The notes under the pieces are model-generated. The model did no database searches. It was not told the origin of the DNA and worked only from the letters and a program-made list of their open reading frames with translations. Made by a program: the position numbers and the translations under genes. A stretch of 64,000 bases of DNA from Lithospermum erythrorhizon (Eukaryota; Streptophyta; Magnoliopsida; Boraginales; Boraginaceae), in NCBI GenBank assembly GCA_019722365.1, contig JADFUC010001146.1, positions 868,001 to 932,000 on the forward strand. The letters are read 5' to 3'. Each line of letters starts with the position of its first letter. Position 1 is the first letter of the stretch. Below are positions 24,956 to 37,271 of the stretch, piece after piece.

Positions 24956-25521
24956 CGGTCACTAACTTTAAAGAATAAGGAACACTCAATAACTTACTAG
25001 GTAGGCAAAATGTGAAAACATGTAGAAATTTCAACTAGCAACTTAAACTATTATACATCAGAATTGTAACTATAAAATTATTGGATGCTAATTCTTTTGG
25101 ACCAATGAAGGAAGCACATTCTGCTAAGTTTAGAATAAAGTATATGATATCAATCTTCTTTCAAGTTCAGATCATTATATGATCATTCATGTTTAAAAGT
25201 TAAAAAACACTCAAATACCTCTACGCGTTAATGTTGATTTTTATTAGTTCAATAAAATGTAATTTAGTCCAAAAAACTAGGATAGAAGGTTTCAATGATT
25301 AATCCTACTATAACATCAACTAACAAGAGATGATAAAAATAAACGATTCATAAGTTGAAATCAACCAACTTATGTTCTCTTCAAGAAAGTAACAGTGAAC
25401 TTAAAACAGACCGTTTTAAATGAAATGACGGACAAACTTTTCCATAATGCAAAATGAAATCAAATTTGCATAGCCTGCTCGATTTCAGCAACAAAGACTG
25501 CACGGGTTCATCAAAAAAGAT
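24956..25521. other. Intergenic region before the S10 gene 3' end
   Basis: AT-rich. The right part probably holds the 3' untranslated region of the ribosomal protein gene on the minus strand. I see nothing else. Confidence 0.5.
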
Positions 25522-27046
25522 CTAAGAGCTTGAACTGGGAGGAGCGCCGTAACCTCCAGCTCCACGTCCAAAACTTGGTCTTCCACCGAACCACCCTGCT
25601 GGTAGCAAATGAATTCACAGAGTCATGACAAAGGAACTCCAACAAAATCAGAATGATATCAACATCCGGGTTCAAAATTCAAAATGCAGACCAAAACACA
25701 TTTATTCATATATTTCTGTAAAAAAGAGCATAAGTTCGAGAAAGAAAGCTTGTTTAACCTTCAACTAGTTTATTAATCAATAATTAAACATTGTTAAAAA
25801 TAACAGTTGCACCAGTGAAAAAATATATATAGCTTTCAATAAGTTATTAACAGTAATTCACAAAAGCTTTTAGGGACTCATATACAATAAAATTGATATA
25901 GAGTAATACTTTAGGAAACCCTACCAAAGAAAAACACAATCCTTTGGAGAAACACAACATACTATGGGATAGGTAAATAGAATCCACAACAAAAGGCACG
26001 AATGGTAATGTTTTATTACCCCGAAGGAAGGTTTGTAATCTGCAGGAGCTCCACCCTTATCACCTCCAGATTCACCACCAGGTGCTCCACCACGACGGTA
26101 ACCTTCCCTGTCTCCAAACCTGGGTCTATCTCCATCAAATCTCGGGGGTCCACTGCATAAAAAGACGAGCAATTGAACAATTAATTAAAACCAACAACAA
26201 TTGTTCAAATCAAGGGCATTCTACATAAAATACCCAACAGCGACATATTGAAAGCTGCATAACTTTCGATAACAATGTCATGCAGAGTGAGCGTCACCAG
26301 GTGGTCCACTTCCGAAGGGACGGCCAAGGGGCTTGGCGGACTTCTTCAACGTAGCTGGGACGATTTCAGAAGGCAGATTCAGATAAGTTCTCAGAAATTC
26401 AATCCCATCATTGGTCAAAAACCAGTAGTAATACATCCAAGCAAATGTCTCACGAACATATTCCTTCGATTTGAAGCTCTGCATAAGCTTAATCACCTGC
26501 AAATTCGGCACATCGATTTCTGGGTGCTTTGCCAAATTATAGTCCTTTTTCGCATAGCAAACTCCCTCTATATTCACCAAGAAGTTCAATTTTTACAAAT
26601 TAAAACAGCATATAAATAAATATATATTAACAACATACAGGAAATACAAAAATTTTAGAATATTAAATAATTAGCATATCATAAAATTGTAAAATTATCT
26701 TTTTGGGATTATAGGCGCACAATATTATCAGGTTAATCGTAATTTGATAAATTTAATAAATTATCATGTTAATCGTAAATTAAAAAAAAAAATTGTTGCG
26801 AACAATAAAAACATTAAACTAAATTAATAAACTAGACAATCTTTTTGAGATTAATTGAGTATAACACAACAATGCATAGGTACTATACATACCTTGGAAG
26901 ACATATTTGGAGATTTCTCTCCTATTCTTCTCGGAAATAATCTGTAAAATTAAACAAATTATTCAATTCCAATCGGAGAAAGTACAAGCGAAGCAAGCGT
27001 ATAAACGATTAAAAGCGGAAATGTGGCGAATTAGAAATTGTACCAT
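25522..27046 (-). pseudogene. RPS10: 40S ribosomal protein S10 (eS10) gene with broken frame
   Basis: Five exons of a small-subunit ribosomal protein are recognisable. The first coding exon contributes only the ATG (27046-27044, GCCGCCATG|GTACAA). Then follow 26941-26893 (IISEKNRREISKY), 26567 onward with the whole S10/plectin domain ([25 protein letters not shown]), 26152-26020 ([13 protein letters not shown] and a Gly-rich tail), and about 25595-25522 (FGRGAGGYGAPP). Two junctions fail. After [11 protein letters not shown] the frame hits TGA (26280-26278) with no GT donor in the needed phase. The last exon is one base short relative to a phase-0 donor. Both look like single-base losses. As it stands, a 113-aa protein with an intact core domain but no tail could be made. 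A consensus error in the assembly is the alternative to a true pseudogene. Confidence 0.8.
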
Positions 27047-28227
27047 GGCGGCAGAGGATTTTGGCGAATCAGCTGATGAGAATAGTGTAAATTTGTTAGA
27101 CCAGAGGGTCCTCCTAGAATATGTATTTATATAAGTAGGTTTTTAATATTTGTTGGGCTCGTGGGCTGTGGAATTTGGGCCTATGGGGAGGTAAGAGCCT
27201 GACCGGAGTTTGTCTGAGTGTCACTGCTCATAAATAATCACATGAGAAATCAAATCGAAGAAATCGGACCTAAGCATCTACTATTCTGCCAATAATTTTC
27301 TATTAAATTTTCAGCTTTATCTACTAGCTCTTTCCTCTAATAAGTAGAAACGAGGTAATGATTAGAGTTGTTAATGGCTGAAACATGAGTAATTTCGGAT
27401 CGGAAGAAATAAATAGAAACTGACGCCGGACTCCATTGTATACAGGGCTGACGGTTATGTAGTTATTCTATATTTAAATAAAACAATAAACCCCAATATT
27501 TACAATTTCTTGATGATTTGAATTTGTTGTGAATCAATGTGTTGTTATGATGTTTTTTGTTATAATTTAGTTGATGTCAATGTCCATTTATTTATTTTAA
27601 TTAATGTTAATCTCTATTATTTTTAAACGATTAACTTTAAAATTTAAAATGCACATCAAAGAAGAGAGCTAGCTACTTGCTTCTGACTCGATTTTAATGC
27701 AAATACCATTTCTGGGAATGCTCGAGCAGGTAAAATTTTAAATTTTAAAAAAATAACATATTTATCCATTTTTCAATCTTTAAATCTTGCCAAACTTGTC
27801 AAATCGTATTTACTGCTTGGGTATGCACTATTATAGTTAAATCCAAAACCAAATATTATTTATGTTTTCGTTAGTTATATTTGACTATTAATAATTTTGA
27901 CAATTAAATAATATAAAATATAAAATTTCGTCTTTAAAAGAAAACAAAAATAACAGAGGCAGTAATATTTGAATTATAGTCCATAAAACAATAACATTAG
28001 AAAGATGGTCTAAGTTAGAATTAGGAGTAGTTGGAAGAATTGAGAAAGATGAGCTCAAATGATATAAGCTTATAGCTGCTGTATGGAGTTAACTAGAAAT
28101 GTAGATATCGAAATGAAGTAAATGAAGCTTTTTTATGCATTTGTCTTCTTTTTGGGTACTGTGTCTTCTGTTTTATTTTTTGAATAAAAACTCATCACAT
28201 GATAAAAAAGAAAGAAAGTTAATAATC
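27047..28227. other. Intergenic region, divergent promoters
   Basis: It lies between the S10 gene (minus) and the DUF688-like gene (plus), so it should contain both promoters. AT-rich, with no gene recognised. Confidence 0.5.
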
Positions 28228-28228
28228 A

Positions 28229-28377
28229 TGAATTCAAGTAGGGACATCAAATTGCATGCCATGGTTGAAATAACAACATTCAATAATAACGATGGACCAT
28301 CTAGTCCACTCCTCTTCTCACGCCTTCAATCAAGCAAGGAAAACCAAGACCATCACCATAATCACCTAATCCTCTAA
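28229..28377 (+). other. Upstream in-frame ORF before the DUF688-like gene
   Basis: An ATG at 28229 opens 49 codons ending at TAA 28375-28377. The peptide contains GPSSPLLFSRLQSSKEN, which resembles the N-terminal SPLL..R-L motif of DUF688 proteins. It lies in the same frame as the main ORF but is separated from it by three stop codons within about 50 bases. It is either the lost N-terminus of the same protein or an upstream ORF in its leader. Confidence 0.4.
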
Positions 28378-28459
28378 TGCCCTATTTAAATCCAACCAAG
28401 AATCTTCAAGACACCAAAAACACTACTAGTTAGTGAGTGTGAAGCTGCATGGAGAACAA

Positions 28460-28957
28460 ATGCCACCATCAAATGACTCCTTCAAGAAGCCAGGATCCAT
28501 TCCATTCAATTGGGAAATTCGACCCGGAATCCCCAAAGTCCAACCAATACCATTACCTCTACCTCAACAACAAGGTGACAATAATAATTGCCATCATCCT
28601 AACTATTCATTGAGACTAAAACCACCGCCGGCGTCTTCAACCCGGCAAGTCCAACCGGAGCCCCATACCGGATCATTTCGGCCTAGACAACGATGTAACT
28701 CATCAACGTCTAACATTATAAATATGATGTGTTTTCCTTCTTCTAGTTGGTTTAAGCTCATCAAGAAAAAGAAAATACAACAGAGCAAGTCTGATCATGA
28801 CAACTATTCGGACACGGACACATTTTCATTTCGATCGTCGTTTTCAACTAGAAAGTCATCGTTCCAATCACCGTTTAGGGGCACTCCTTCGCCATTTTCT
28901 TCTTCATTTCGGTCATCGGATGATTTTGAATGGGCTAATGCATTTATGTTTTTCTAG
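28460..28957 (+). CDS. DUF688-like plant protein of unknown function
   Basis: A 165-aa frame starting at ATG 28460 (MPPSNDSFKKPGSIPF). The motif PGSIPFNWEIRPGIPK at about residues 11-26 is the signature of plant DUF688-type proteins (PG.[IV]PF.WE..PG.P). The remainder is low-complexity: proline/glutamine-rich, then basic (LIKKKKIQQ), then a long serine/phenylalanine-rich tail ending SSDDFEWANAFMFF. No membrane segment or catalytic motif is visible, and no biochemical role is established for the family to my knowledge. The open frame extends a few codons upstream (to 28430) without an ATG. An ORF in the same frame further up may be its detached N-terminus. Confidence 0.75.
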   Translation: MPPSNDSFKKPGSIPFNWEIRPGIPKVQPIPLPLPQQQGDNNNCHHPNYSLRLKPPPASSTRQVQPEPHTGSFRPRQRCNSSTSNIINMMCFPSSSWFKLIKKKKIQQSKSDHDNYSDTDTFSFRSSFSTRKSSFQSPFRGTPSPFSSSFRSSDDFEWANAFMFF

Positions 28958-29942
28958 TCTATATATAGAAATACAAAATGGAAATAGGTTACCTTGTATC
29001 TATATAAAACTGTTTGGTCGACAAGTTTGTTGCTGTTTTGGATTAATACTTAGCTTCCATCTATTACATTTGATTAGGTTTTCGACTTTGAGATATTCTA
29101 AGAGATACTACTTCATAACAAACACTTACACTAAGCTATCTAAATGTTTCATACATTCCAATTTAACTTTCAGGTTTGACAATTAAAATTATATACATTC
29201 ACTGCCATTTCAATTAATCTAATCACTTATGAATGTTACAATTATCACGGCGATTAGACTTCATACCCTCCCAACTATCTTGTCATAATTTTATGTTGAA
29301 ATACATTGTCTAAATGCGGTGAGAGTGGCGGAATCGTAGTTTTTATATAAGGAGTATAGATTCTTAATATCGATGCCTGAGAAAAATATAAAATTTAAAG
29401 TGTCCGAGGCAACATAATTTGTAAAAAATAAATATAATTTTAAAACCAATATTTTATAAAATTATATTTTTCGAAAACCCATGCTCCCCTAGTTCCTCCA
29501 TGATCTCTTAAATCAACTTCATGCAAATTTTTTGTACAACATGTCAACATACACAATTGTACAGTACTATGTGATATCTAATTTTATGTACTCCGTATAT
29601 ATTTTTATAAAGATAAAATTAAAAAAATAAATAAAAGCATAAAATGGATGAAATGACCTTATCTGGCATCAGAATAGTGATACGTTAGTAAAATAATAAT
29701 TTTATCATTAATAAAAACTAACTTGGCCCAATACTGACTTCTGAATAGAAAAGAGAGACAAAAAGAAATGAAATGCATTCACCCTCAAAACTACTACTAT
29801 TTGGATATTGTGTATAACTAACTGAGACTGGGATCAATTTGAAAATTTATTAAGAAACCTTAATATATGGGGCAAAATTATGGGACTATAAGCACACTTG
29901 ACAACCTTAGCAGAACTGAGTTGAACTGAATCGTGTCCGAAA
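28958..29942. other. Intergenic region before SECA2
   Basis: AT-rich, with no gene recognised. The left part is the probable 3' untranslated region of the DUF688-like gene. Confidence 0.5.
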
Positions 29943-30111
29943 ATGGCTACAATAGCCTTCACCTCATTCCCGCTCATCCATTTCAACCGCTCAACTCCCC
30001 TCCTTTCCGCCACCACTAGCGCCGCCACTCTCAGCCTCCCTCCGCCACTTCTCCTGCCATTTTGCTCCTGTCCAAAAGCTCTTCCTCCTGTACTAATACT
30101 TCTATATTAAT

Positions 30112-30625
30112 ACTCCCTCTTTCTCAAAAAGATTGTCCAGTTTTTATTCACTTCTTTAAGTTTTGAACTCTAATACTTAGTATTTTTTGTTTTCATTTTG
30201 CATAGTTGATTTTGGTTAGAAAGTACGAGTATATGAAATATTAGAATTATTGGCGTGATGATTTTGATTCAAATTAAGTTACTTTAATCATTGAACATAT
30301 TAAAGTAATAAAAGGTTTGCAAGAGTTATACTGTACATATTTTATGAAAAGTTATACATAATTTACTACTAACGTAGCAGTTATAATTAAAATTAAAGTT
30401 AAGTGAATCCGAATTAAAGGCGACAACATTTATTAATTTTGACAATTGGAAATCGAACTAGACATATTAAGGTAATTTTATGAGAAGTTATACATATTTT
30501 ACTACTAACATCATAATTTGATTCAAATCATAAGTTATATACATGCTGACAATTAAAAGATACATAAGTTTGTTAATTCTAGAGCAATTGGAGGTGAAAA
30601 GTAGATAGTAATATTTGGAGGATGG
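30112..30625. repeat. Possible MITE or MITE pair in SECA2 intron 1
   Basis: It begins TACTCCCTCTTTCTCAAAAAG followed by ATTGTCCAGTTTTT, the usual left end of these elements. A phrase TTTGGAGGATGGAG near 30615-30630 could be the matching right end. The interior holds near-repeated phrases (TTATACATATTTTACTACTAAC twice, here abridged), so two copies or an internal duplication may be present. Confidence 0.35.
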
Positions 30626-31289
30626 AGTTGTATTTTTTGAATAATGTCTAATTTGATTTGTTTAAAACCACAGGAGAGTGTTGAGAAGGTTAAGAAGACA
30701 TGGAGCGAAGTCAGCAGCTTAAACCATTGGGTTGTGAAAGATTATTACCGTTTGGTCAATTCAGTCAACGCTTTCGAGGCTTCTATGCAGGAAAGCTAAT
30801 AGGACAAAGAAGGTAAGCGGCTTTTTCCTTTAATGCTTACTCCATGGTAACAAAAGATTTTCAATTAGATTTTGAATGATCAAAACTAAACAAACAACGT
30901 TGAATATAGCTTTGATTTAATCCAAAAGTCATAAACGGAATTATAATGATTTAATTTTATTCGTTATTATGTGGAAGCTAAGAATGTGAGAAAGAACAGT
31001 GCAGTTCAGGCGCGGTCAGAGATGGAGAAGACACTCATGACATTCCAAGCAGTGTAGGGTGACGTGAATTACACTGAAGTTCTGATGTTAAGTTTTGTTT
31101 TGTGTGGGATTAACTCTGATACTGATTTTATGCAGGAGCATTTGCTGTCGTCAATGAGAAGCAGCTAAAGAGCTTGATGGCGTCCACTTTGATGTTCAGG
31201 TTGACTCCCTTTCTTCCTTTATACTAGTTCCTGCTAATCTATTATTAATATGAAGTACTCCGTAATTTTTAGTTGTTATTTAACCATGA

Positions 31290-31690
31290 TCATATTGTGA
31301 GAAAAAAAATGAATCTCGTAGCACCTTTGTTACCCAGATTAACCCCTTTAGAGATAAAAAGGTTTAAGTTATGTTGTCCAGTCACAGCCTTCGGTTTCCG
31401 TTGAGTAAATTTGACTGAGAATAAGGGTAAATTGGAGAAGAAAGGGCTTTTGGCTTTGGTCTGGAGGGAATAATATCTTCTAAATTCAATCCAAAATGAT
31501 TCCAACCAATCAGTTGGCAATAGAAAAGAATAGCCAAACCAATCCAGCTGGCTGGTCAATCTCATAGATCTTGGATTATCTATCTCTTCGGTACATATTA
31601 AATAGATTCTCCGGTAAGAAGTTGGACCTGCCATTGGGTTTCTGCAGCCAGTCTTGGTAGTTCCTTTCATTGAAGTCTTCAATTCAACGT
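31290..31690. other. Unexplained less AT-rich insert in a SECA2 intron
   Basis: This part of the ~800-base intron is less AT-rich than its surroundings and is open for 130 codons on the minus strand. I do not recognise the translated product, and it has no clear motif. It may be a relic of a DNA transposon. Confidence 0.25.
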
Positions 31691-34515
31691 TCTTAGGATT
31701 TTATAGTTTTGGAAAATCTTAATCAGGCCACTCTTCTGAGTTGCTTGTTCTACTGAAATTGAAGGAAGTTAATATATTACAATCGTGGCACCTATTAAAT
31801 CAAGGTAGGTGACTGGGAATACATCAAATCTCAATTGTTGGAAGAAAAACTTGTTTGTTGGGATATGAAATTGAGAACAAGCTCCCTACTTCTAGACCTG
31901 AACACTAGATAGGATTGGTTAGAAAAGAGATGAAAATTTTGAGTGACTGAGATAAAAAAAATGTTGTTAATTTTGTTTTTCATCTAATACTACATTGCAG
32001 GTAATAGGTGGTTCCGTTCTTCATGATGGATGCATTGCTGAGATGAAGACTGGGGAAGGGAAAACTTTAGTCTCCACCTTAGCAGCATATCTAAATGCCC
32101 TAACTGGTGAGGGTGTCCATGGTACGTCCTTCTGCCTCTTGTCACAAGAATTTAATGAAATTTTAAATATGTTTTGTAGCTTTGCTGACTCATGGACAAG
32201 ATAATATACATGTAACAATGGGCATTACATTGTTCTCCTGATATTGTTGTTTAAGTGTAATACATGAGAGAATTGATATCTGTCAAAAAATGTGGTGTAC
32301 TTATTTTATAGTTTTTCGTCTTTATGTTTGCCAGTGGTTACGGTAAATGATTACCTGGCCCAACGTGATGCTGAGTGGATGGGTCGTGTCCATCGATTCT
32401 TAGGTCTTTCTGTGGGGCTTATCCAAGTAAGTTACTGCCTAAAGTCTTGGACATTTTTATCTAAAAGAAATGATATTTAGCCTACCAAATTATGGAGAAA
32501 AGTAGTTGACTTCTTAAAACAAGGATCTTAATTCAACGGACAAATTGAGTTTTCTTATCTTACATGTAGAAAGGGATGAAAGCTCAGGCCAGGAGAGCCA
32601 ATTATAGATGCGACATAACATACACAAATAATTCTGTAAGTTCACTGTCATATTATGCACTGCTATCGATATTGTTTTATATCCTTCCTCCCTCGATACT
32701 TCTTCCTTAATTCTTGACTGTTGTTCAGGAACTAGGTTTTGATTATCTTCGAGATAATCTTGCCACAAGTAAAGATAACCTTGTAATGAGATGGTAAGAT
32801 TTCTGTACTTTCTGCTGCATGATATTTTTTATACGGGTAAGATTTAGTGTGATTTGCCATCTGGAACAGGCCAAAGCCTTTTCATTATGCTATAGTTGAT
32901 GAAGTTGATTCAGTTCTCATTGACGAAGGAAGAAATCCTCTTCTGATAAGTGGCGAGGTAATTTTGGCAGTTTTCTCATCAACCACTTGCATTTGTTGTA
33001 AACCTGATTATATAGAAGAAGTGTAGTTTCTTCAGTTTTCTTCCCCTTAATGTGAGTTAAATAACACATTGTGTCCCAGGCAAGTGAAAACGCAGCGAGG
33101 TATCCTGTTGCTGCGAAAGTAGCAGAGGTTCTCATGTCTGGTATTGTGAGTCCTAATCCAACCATCTTTCTGGGAATCCTGGTTGCAAATTTCAACTTTA
33201 TTTGCTGATCATTTATCCAAATGTCGATAGCATTACACTATGGAACTGAAGGATAATTCTGTTGAACTAACTGAGGAAGGGATATGGCTAGCTGAGATGG
33301 CTTTAGAAACAAACGATCTGTGGGATGAAAATGATCCGTGGGCCAGATTTTCCATCATCTTTATCATCAGTCGGTTTGCTTTATTTTTTAATTGTAATTC
33401 AAGAATCAATTTTTTATAGATAATTCCATTTACAGAATATTGGTTAGATAAAACATCAAACTAGATAAAAAACTATGTTCCAAATATGACCTAGTTAGAT
33501 ATCCTGTTTTTATCCGGAAAACTATACAGAAAACAATTAATGTTCGGAGTAAAGTGTTTTATTTATTGCTTTGTATAGCAGTCCTTAATGATCATTTATG
33601 TATCTTGTAGTTTCCCAACATTTTCCTTGAATTTGGGGTTCGAAGAAATTGATAGTAGAGGGGCCAGTGGATTTTTAGTCTGCATTTGCTTTTCCTAGTG
33701 AATTACTCACAAATTGTATTATGATTCTGCAGATTTGTTATAAATGCTTTAAAAGCAAAGGAATTCTATAAGCGTGATGTCCAGTACATTGTCAGAGATG
33801 GGAAAGCTCTAATAATGTGAGTCATTCTAAACTCCTACATGTTTTTAATATTAATGTATACTTCTTTGAGTTAACTCTTGACTCTTTCATTTTCCTATCT
33901 GCTTCTTCCCTCCATGAACGGATATTAGATATCCTGAATTAGTCGATTGGTTGATGGTTACCAGTCAATTGAGCTCTTATGTTAAGGGGTGGATTCAGTA
34001 ACCTTCATAGGGACTTCAATTATAGACTGCTTAAGATTCCCTTAACTATTTTCATACATCTTAATTCATTAATTTGTTTTGTTCCATTTTTTATTCGATT
34101 AATTTAAGGTTAAGATACCATCTATAACAGATCTATTGATTCAAGGTTTCCTATCTTTTGAAGCTCTATTTTTTTTATGCCAGGATGAGTATCTGCCTAA
34201 CATGTTGATATTTCAGAAGTATCTTCATTGTGTTATTATTACCAAGTTTTTAATTACAAATGTGAACTCACAATTCGACATTTCATGGGTGATGCTGGAG
34301 TGCCATTTAGTCTTTAAGACCATCTCTCAAGTTCTCCCACTATATTGCAATCTTTTCTTGATTTTGTATGTTTCATATTAGTATACAACCAAATTGGATA
34401 ACCATGCCAATTCTTAAATACTCATGGATTATGCTTTGCATCTTCTCGAGTCCATAAAAAAGTTCTCACATATACTATTTAGTGGTATACATACCTTTCC
34501 AGAGCTGAGAGGTCC

Positions 34516-34600
34516 TTGAAGAATTTGATTTATCCAAAATATAGAGTTTTATCCTAAACTTCAGGATTTGATTTATCCAAAACATGAGTTTTATCCTAAA
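34516..34600. repeat. Tandem direct duplication in a SECA2 intron
   Basis: The phrase GATTTGATTTATCCAAAA followed by GAGTTTTATCCTAAA occurs twice in a row with small differences (about 40 bases per unit). It sits directly before the damaged exon start at 34630, so the local duplication may be linked to that damage. Confidence 0.75.
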
Positions 34601-37271
34601 TGCTTAACCAACCAAACGTTTCGCCGCAGCTGACAGGGAGAGTAGAAGAGAAACGGCGGTGGTCTGATGGAATCCATCAAGCAGTAGAAGCTAAAGAAGA
34701 CTTAACAATTCAGGTCTTCTCATCCCCCCCTCTCTTCGTTAAGCCTCATTTTCTCTTTTAATTTAGACATATCTAGTTTTTTTTTTTCCTTCAAAAAGTT
34801 AATTTTCTATGTATAACACTGTATGATGCTTCTAGGCTGACTCGGTTGTGGTGGCACAAATTACTTATCAGTCACTATTTAAGCTCTACCCAAAGCTTTC
34901 TGGAATGACCGGGACTGCAAAAACTGAGGTAACAATAAATCTTTGGTGTTTATAGTCACATATCCTTATTCTAACATAATTTAATTAGATATATTTAATA
35001 ATGCATTTAAGGAGAAAGAGTTCTTGAAGATGTTCCAGACACCAGTTATTGCGGTGCCAACAAACCTGCCAAATATTCGTAATGACCTACCAATCCAGGC
35101 ATTTGCTGTAAGATTTAATATGGTTCTCATTTTTGAAGTAAGAAAGGAAAGCTGCTTAGGCATCTTGATGTCAATGCCACTGTAGGCGGCAAGAGGAAAG
35201 TGGAAGTATGTGCGTGAAGAAGTTGAATACATGTTCAGAATTGGTCGTCCTGTCTTAGTTGGGACTACAAGGTAATCCTGTAATATATGCATCTGGCACA
35301 CTTAGTGCTCTGTTTTTCACTCTTACAACATGATAAATATTGGAATATGTATGAAGAAGACAGTAAGAGTGTTACTTTATGGCTTAGGAAACAAATTAAA
35401 ACAAAGAGAGTCATAGGGAACGATTCTGAAAGCTCTGGTTTCTGAGATAAGCCCTTTTAATCAATAACATGTTTAAATTTACAAGAGTGCTATTTTCAAG
35501 GCTGCATCTTGGATCTCTGAATTGCATGATCAATGATGGTCATCTTGTACACCTGTTTGTTTTTATATGCATTATGTGCATCAGGTCTCATTACTTTGTT
35601 CACTTTGCAAGTTATGTTTTTTGTTATATTTGCAGTGTGGAGAATTCTGAACTTCTTTCTGGATTGCTGATGGAGAATGGAGTTCCTCATAATGTCTTAA
35701 ATGCCCGTCCCAAGGTTTGGTTTCAGTTCTCACTTAGTTTTACTAGCTTTGAAGGACTTGTTGGGTGAGCTTTTTGGGTAGCTTATAAACTATTAAAAAC
35801 CTCACCTAAAAACTTTCTTAGATACAATTCTAACACTTGTTTTCTTTCTCCCTTCTGTAGTCTTATTGTTTTGTTTTCATTGAATGAGCAGTCTTCACAT
35901 TATAGTTCCATATATATTTTACTTTCTCCTTGCTTCTATATTATTAGTATGCTGCTAGAGAGGCAGAAATTGTTGCCCAAGCCGGGAGGAAATTTGCAAT
36001 TACCATTTCTACCAATATGGCTGGTAGAGGCACAGATATAATTCTAGGAGGAAATCCCAAGGTACGCCCAATCTTCTTGCATCTTAATTTAGAGACTATT
36101 TGTGAAAAAATATCTTAACTAACCAACTACTAGCTCATTTGTTCACGATAAGTAGTAGTCAACAGTAAAATGTTGCTAACAATTCGTGTTTCTGGAGCTT
36201 GCATAGCTATTATTATATTTTGATCACTTACCACTTGTCTCTTGAAAGATGCTTGCCAAAGAAATCCTGGAGAATAGTCTACTTCCGTTTCTGACTCAAG
36301 ATGCTCCAAACAGTGAAGTTGATGGAGAGCCAAGTGTTCAGAGGGTAGCTTCTACACTTTATATAATACACATTTATTAAATAAGCAAGGCCCCCTTGTC
36401 CCCAACAGATGACACCTTGTTCTTGTAGGTATTGTCAAAGATAAAGGTTGGACCATCATCTTTGGCTTTGATCAGTAGAACTGCCTTGATGGGTAGGGTT
36501 TCCAGGACTCAAAGCTGCATGTTCATAATTTCTTGATTTTCTTCAGTAATTTTTCTTATACATAATGATTTTGCAATTAAGATTTGAAATCTATTTATTA
36601 GTTATGCTCTCTGTGAATGGGTTACAGTGAAATACATAAGCAGAAGTGCTGCCAACAGACGGACATTTTTGGAAGGTCGGTCTTTGATTTCAGAGTCTAT
36701 TGAATTGAGTCAGTCAATGGACTTGAAAGAGTTACAGAAGCTTGTTGATGATGAGTCAGAGATGTATCCACTTGGTCCATCCATTGCGCTAACTTACCAA
36801 TCAGTCCTTAAGGATTGTGAAGCTCATTGCTTTAATGAGGGAGTAGAAGTTAAGCGCCTTGGGGGTCTTCATGTTATTGGGACATCTTTGCATGAATCTA
36901 GAAGAATTGATAATCAGGTGAGCCATCTTAAGCAGGGTGCATGATGAATAATTGAGATTGGCATCCAACTATTTAATAAGGAGTATTTCATATATTCTGA
37001 TTTTCTTCTTTTGCTATTTATTTTATTCTTTTAGTGTTAGTTATTGTAGATCATTTTCTTATATGTCTTGTGCAATTGATAATCTGTTTAACTTCATTAA
37101 TTGCTCAGCTTCGTGGAAGAGCGGGCAGGCAAGGGGATCCTGGTTCAACAAGGTTTATGGTCAGGTAAAATCCACCTTCAGATTGATTTTTGAAATTTGT
37201 GTTTTGCTAAGAGAAGAAGATATTTTCCATGTCCTATGGAGTCAAAGATTTTATATTCTCTGGCTCTTGGA

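Noticed and set aside
26275..26619. 114-codon plus-strand frame over the RPS10 gene
   Set aside because: It is the complement of the conserved S10-domain exon; the minus strand carries the family motifs.
29834..30028. Minus-strand frame starting MAALVVAERRGVERL
   Set aside because: It is antisense to the transit-peptide-like first exon of SECA2, which fits the plus strand better through its phase-0 donor.
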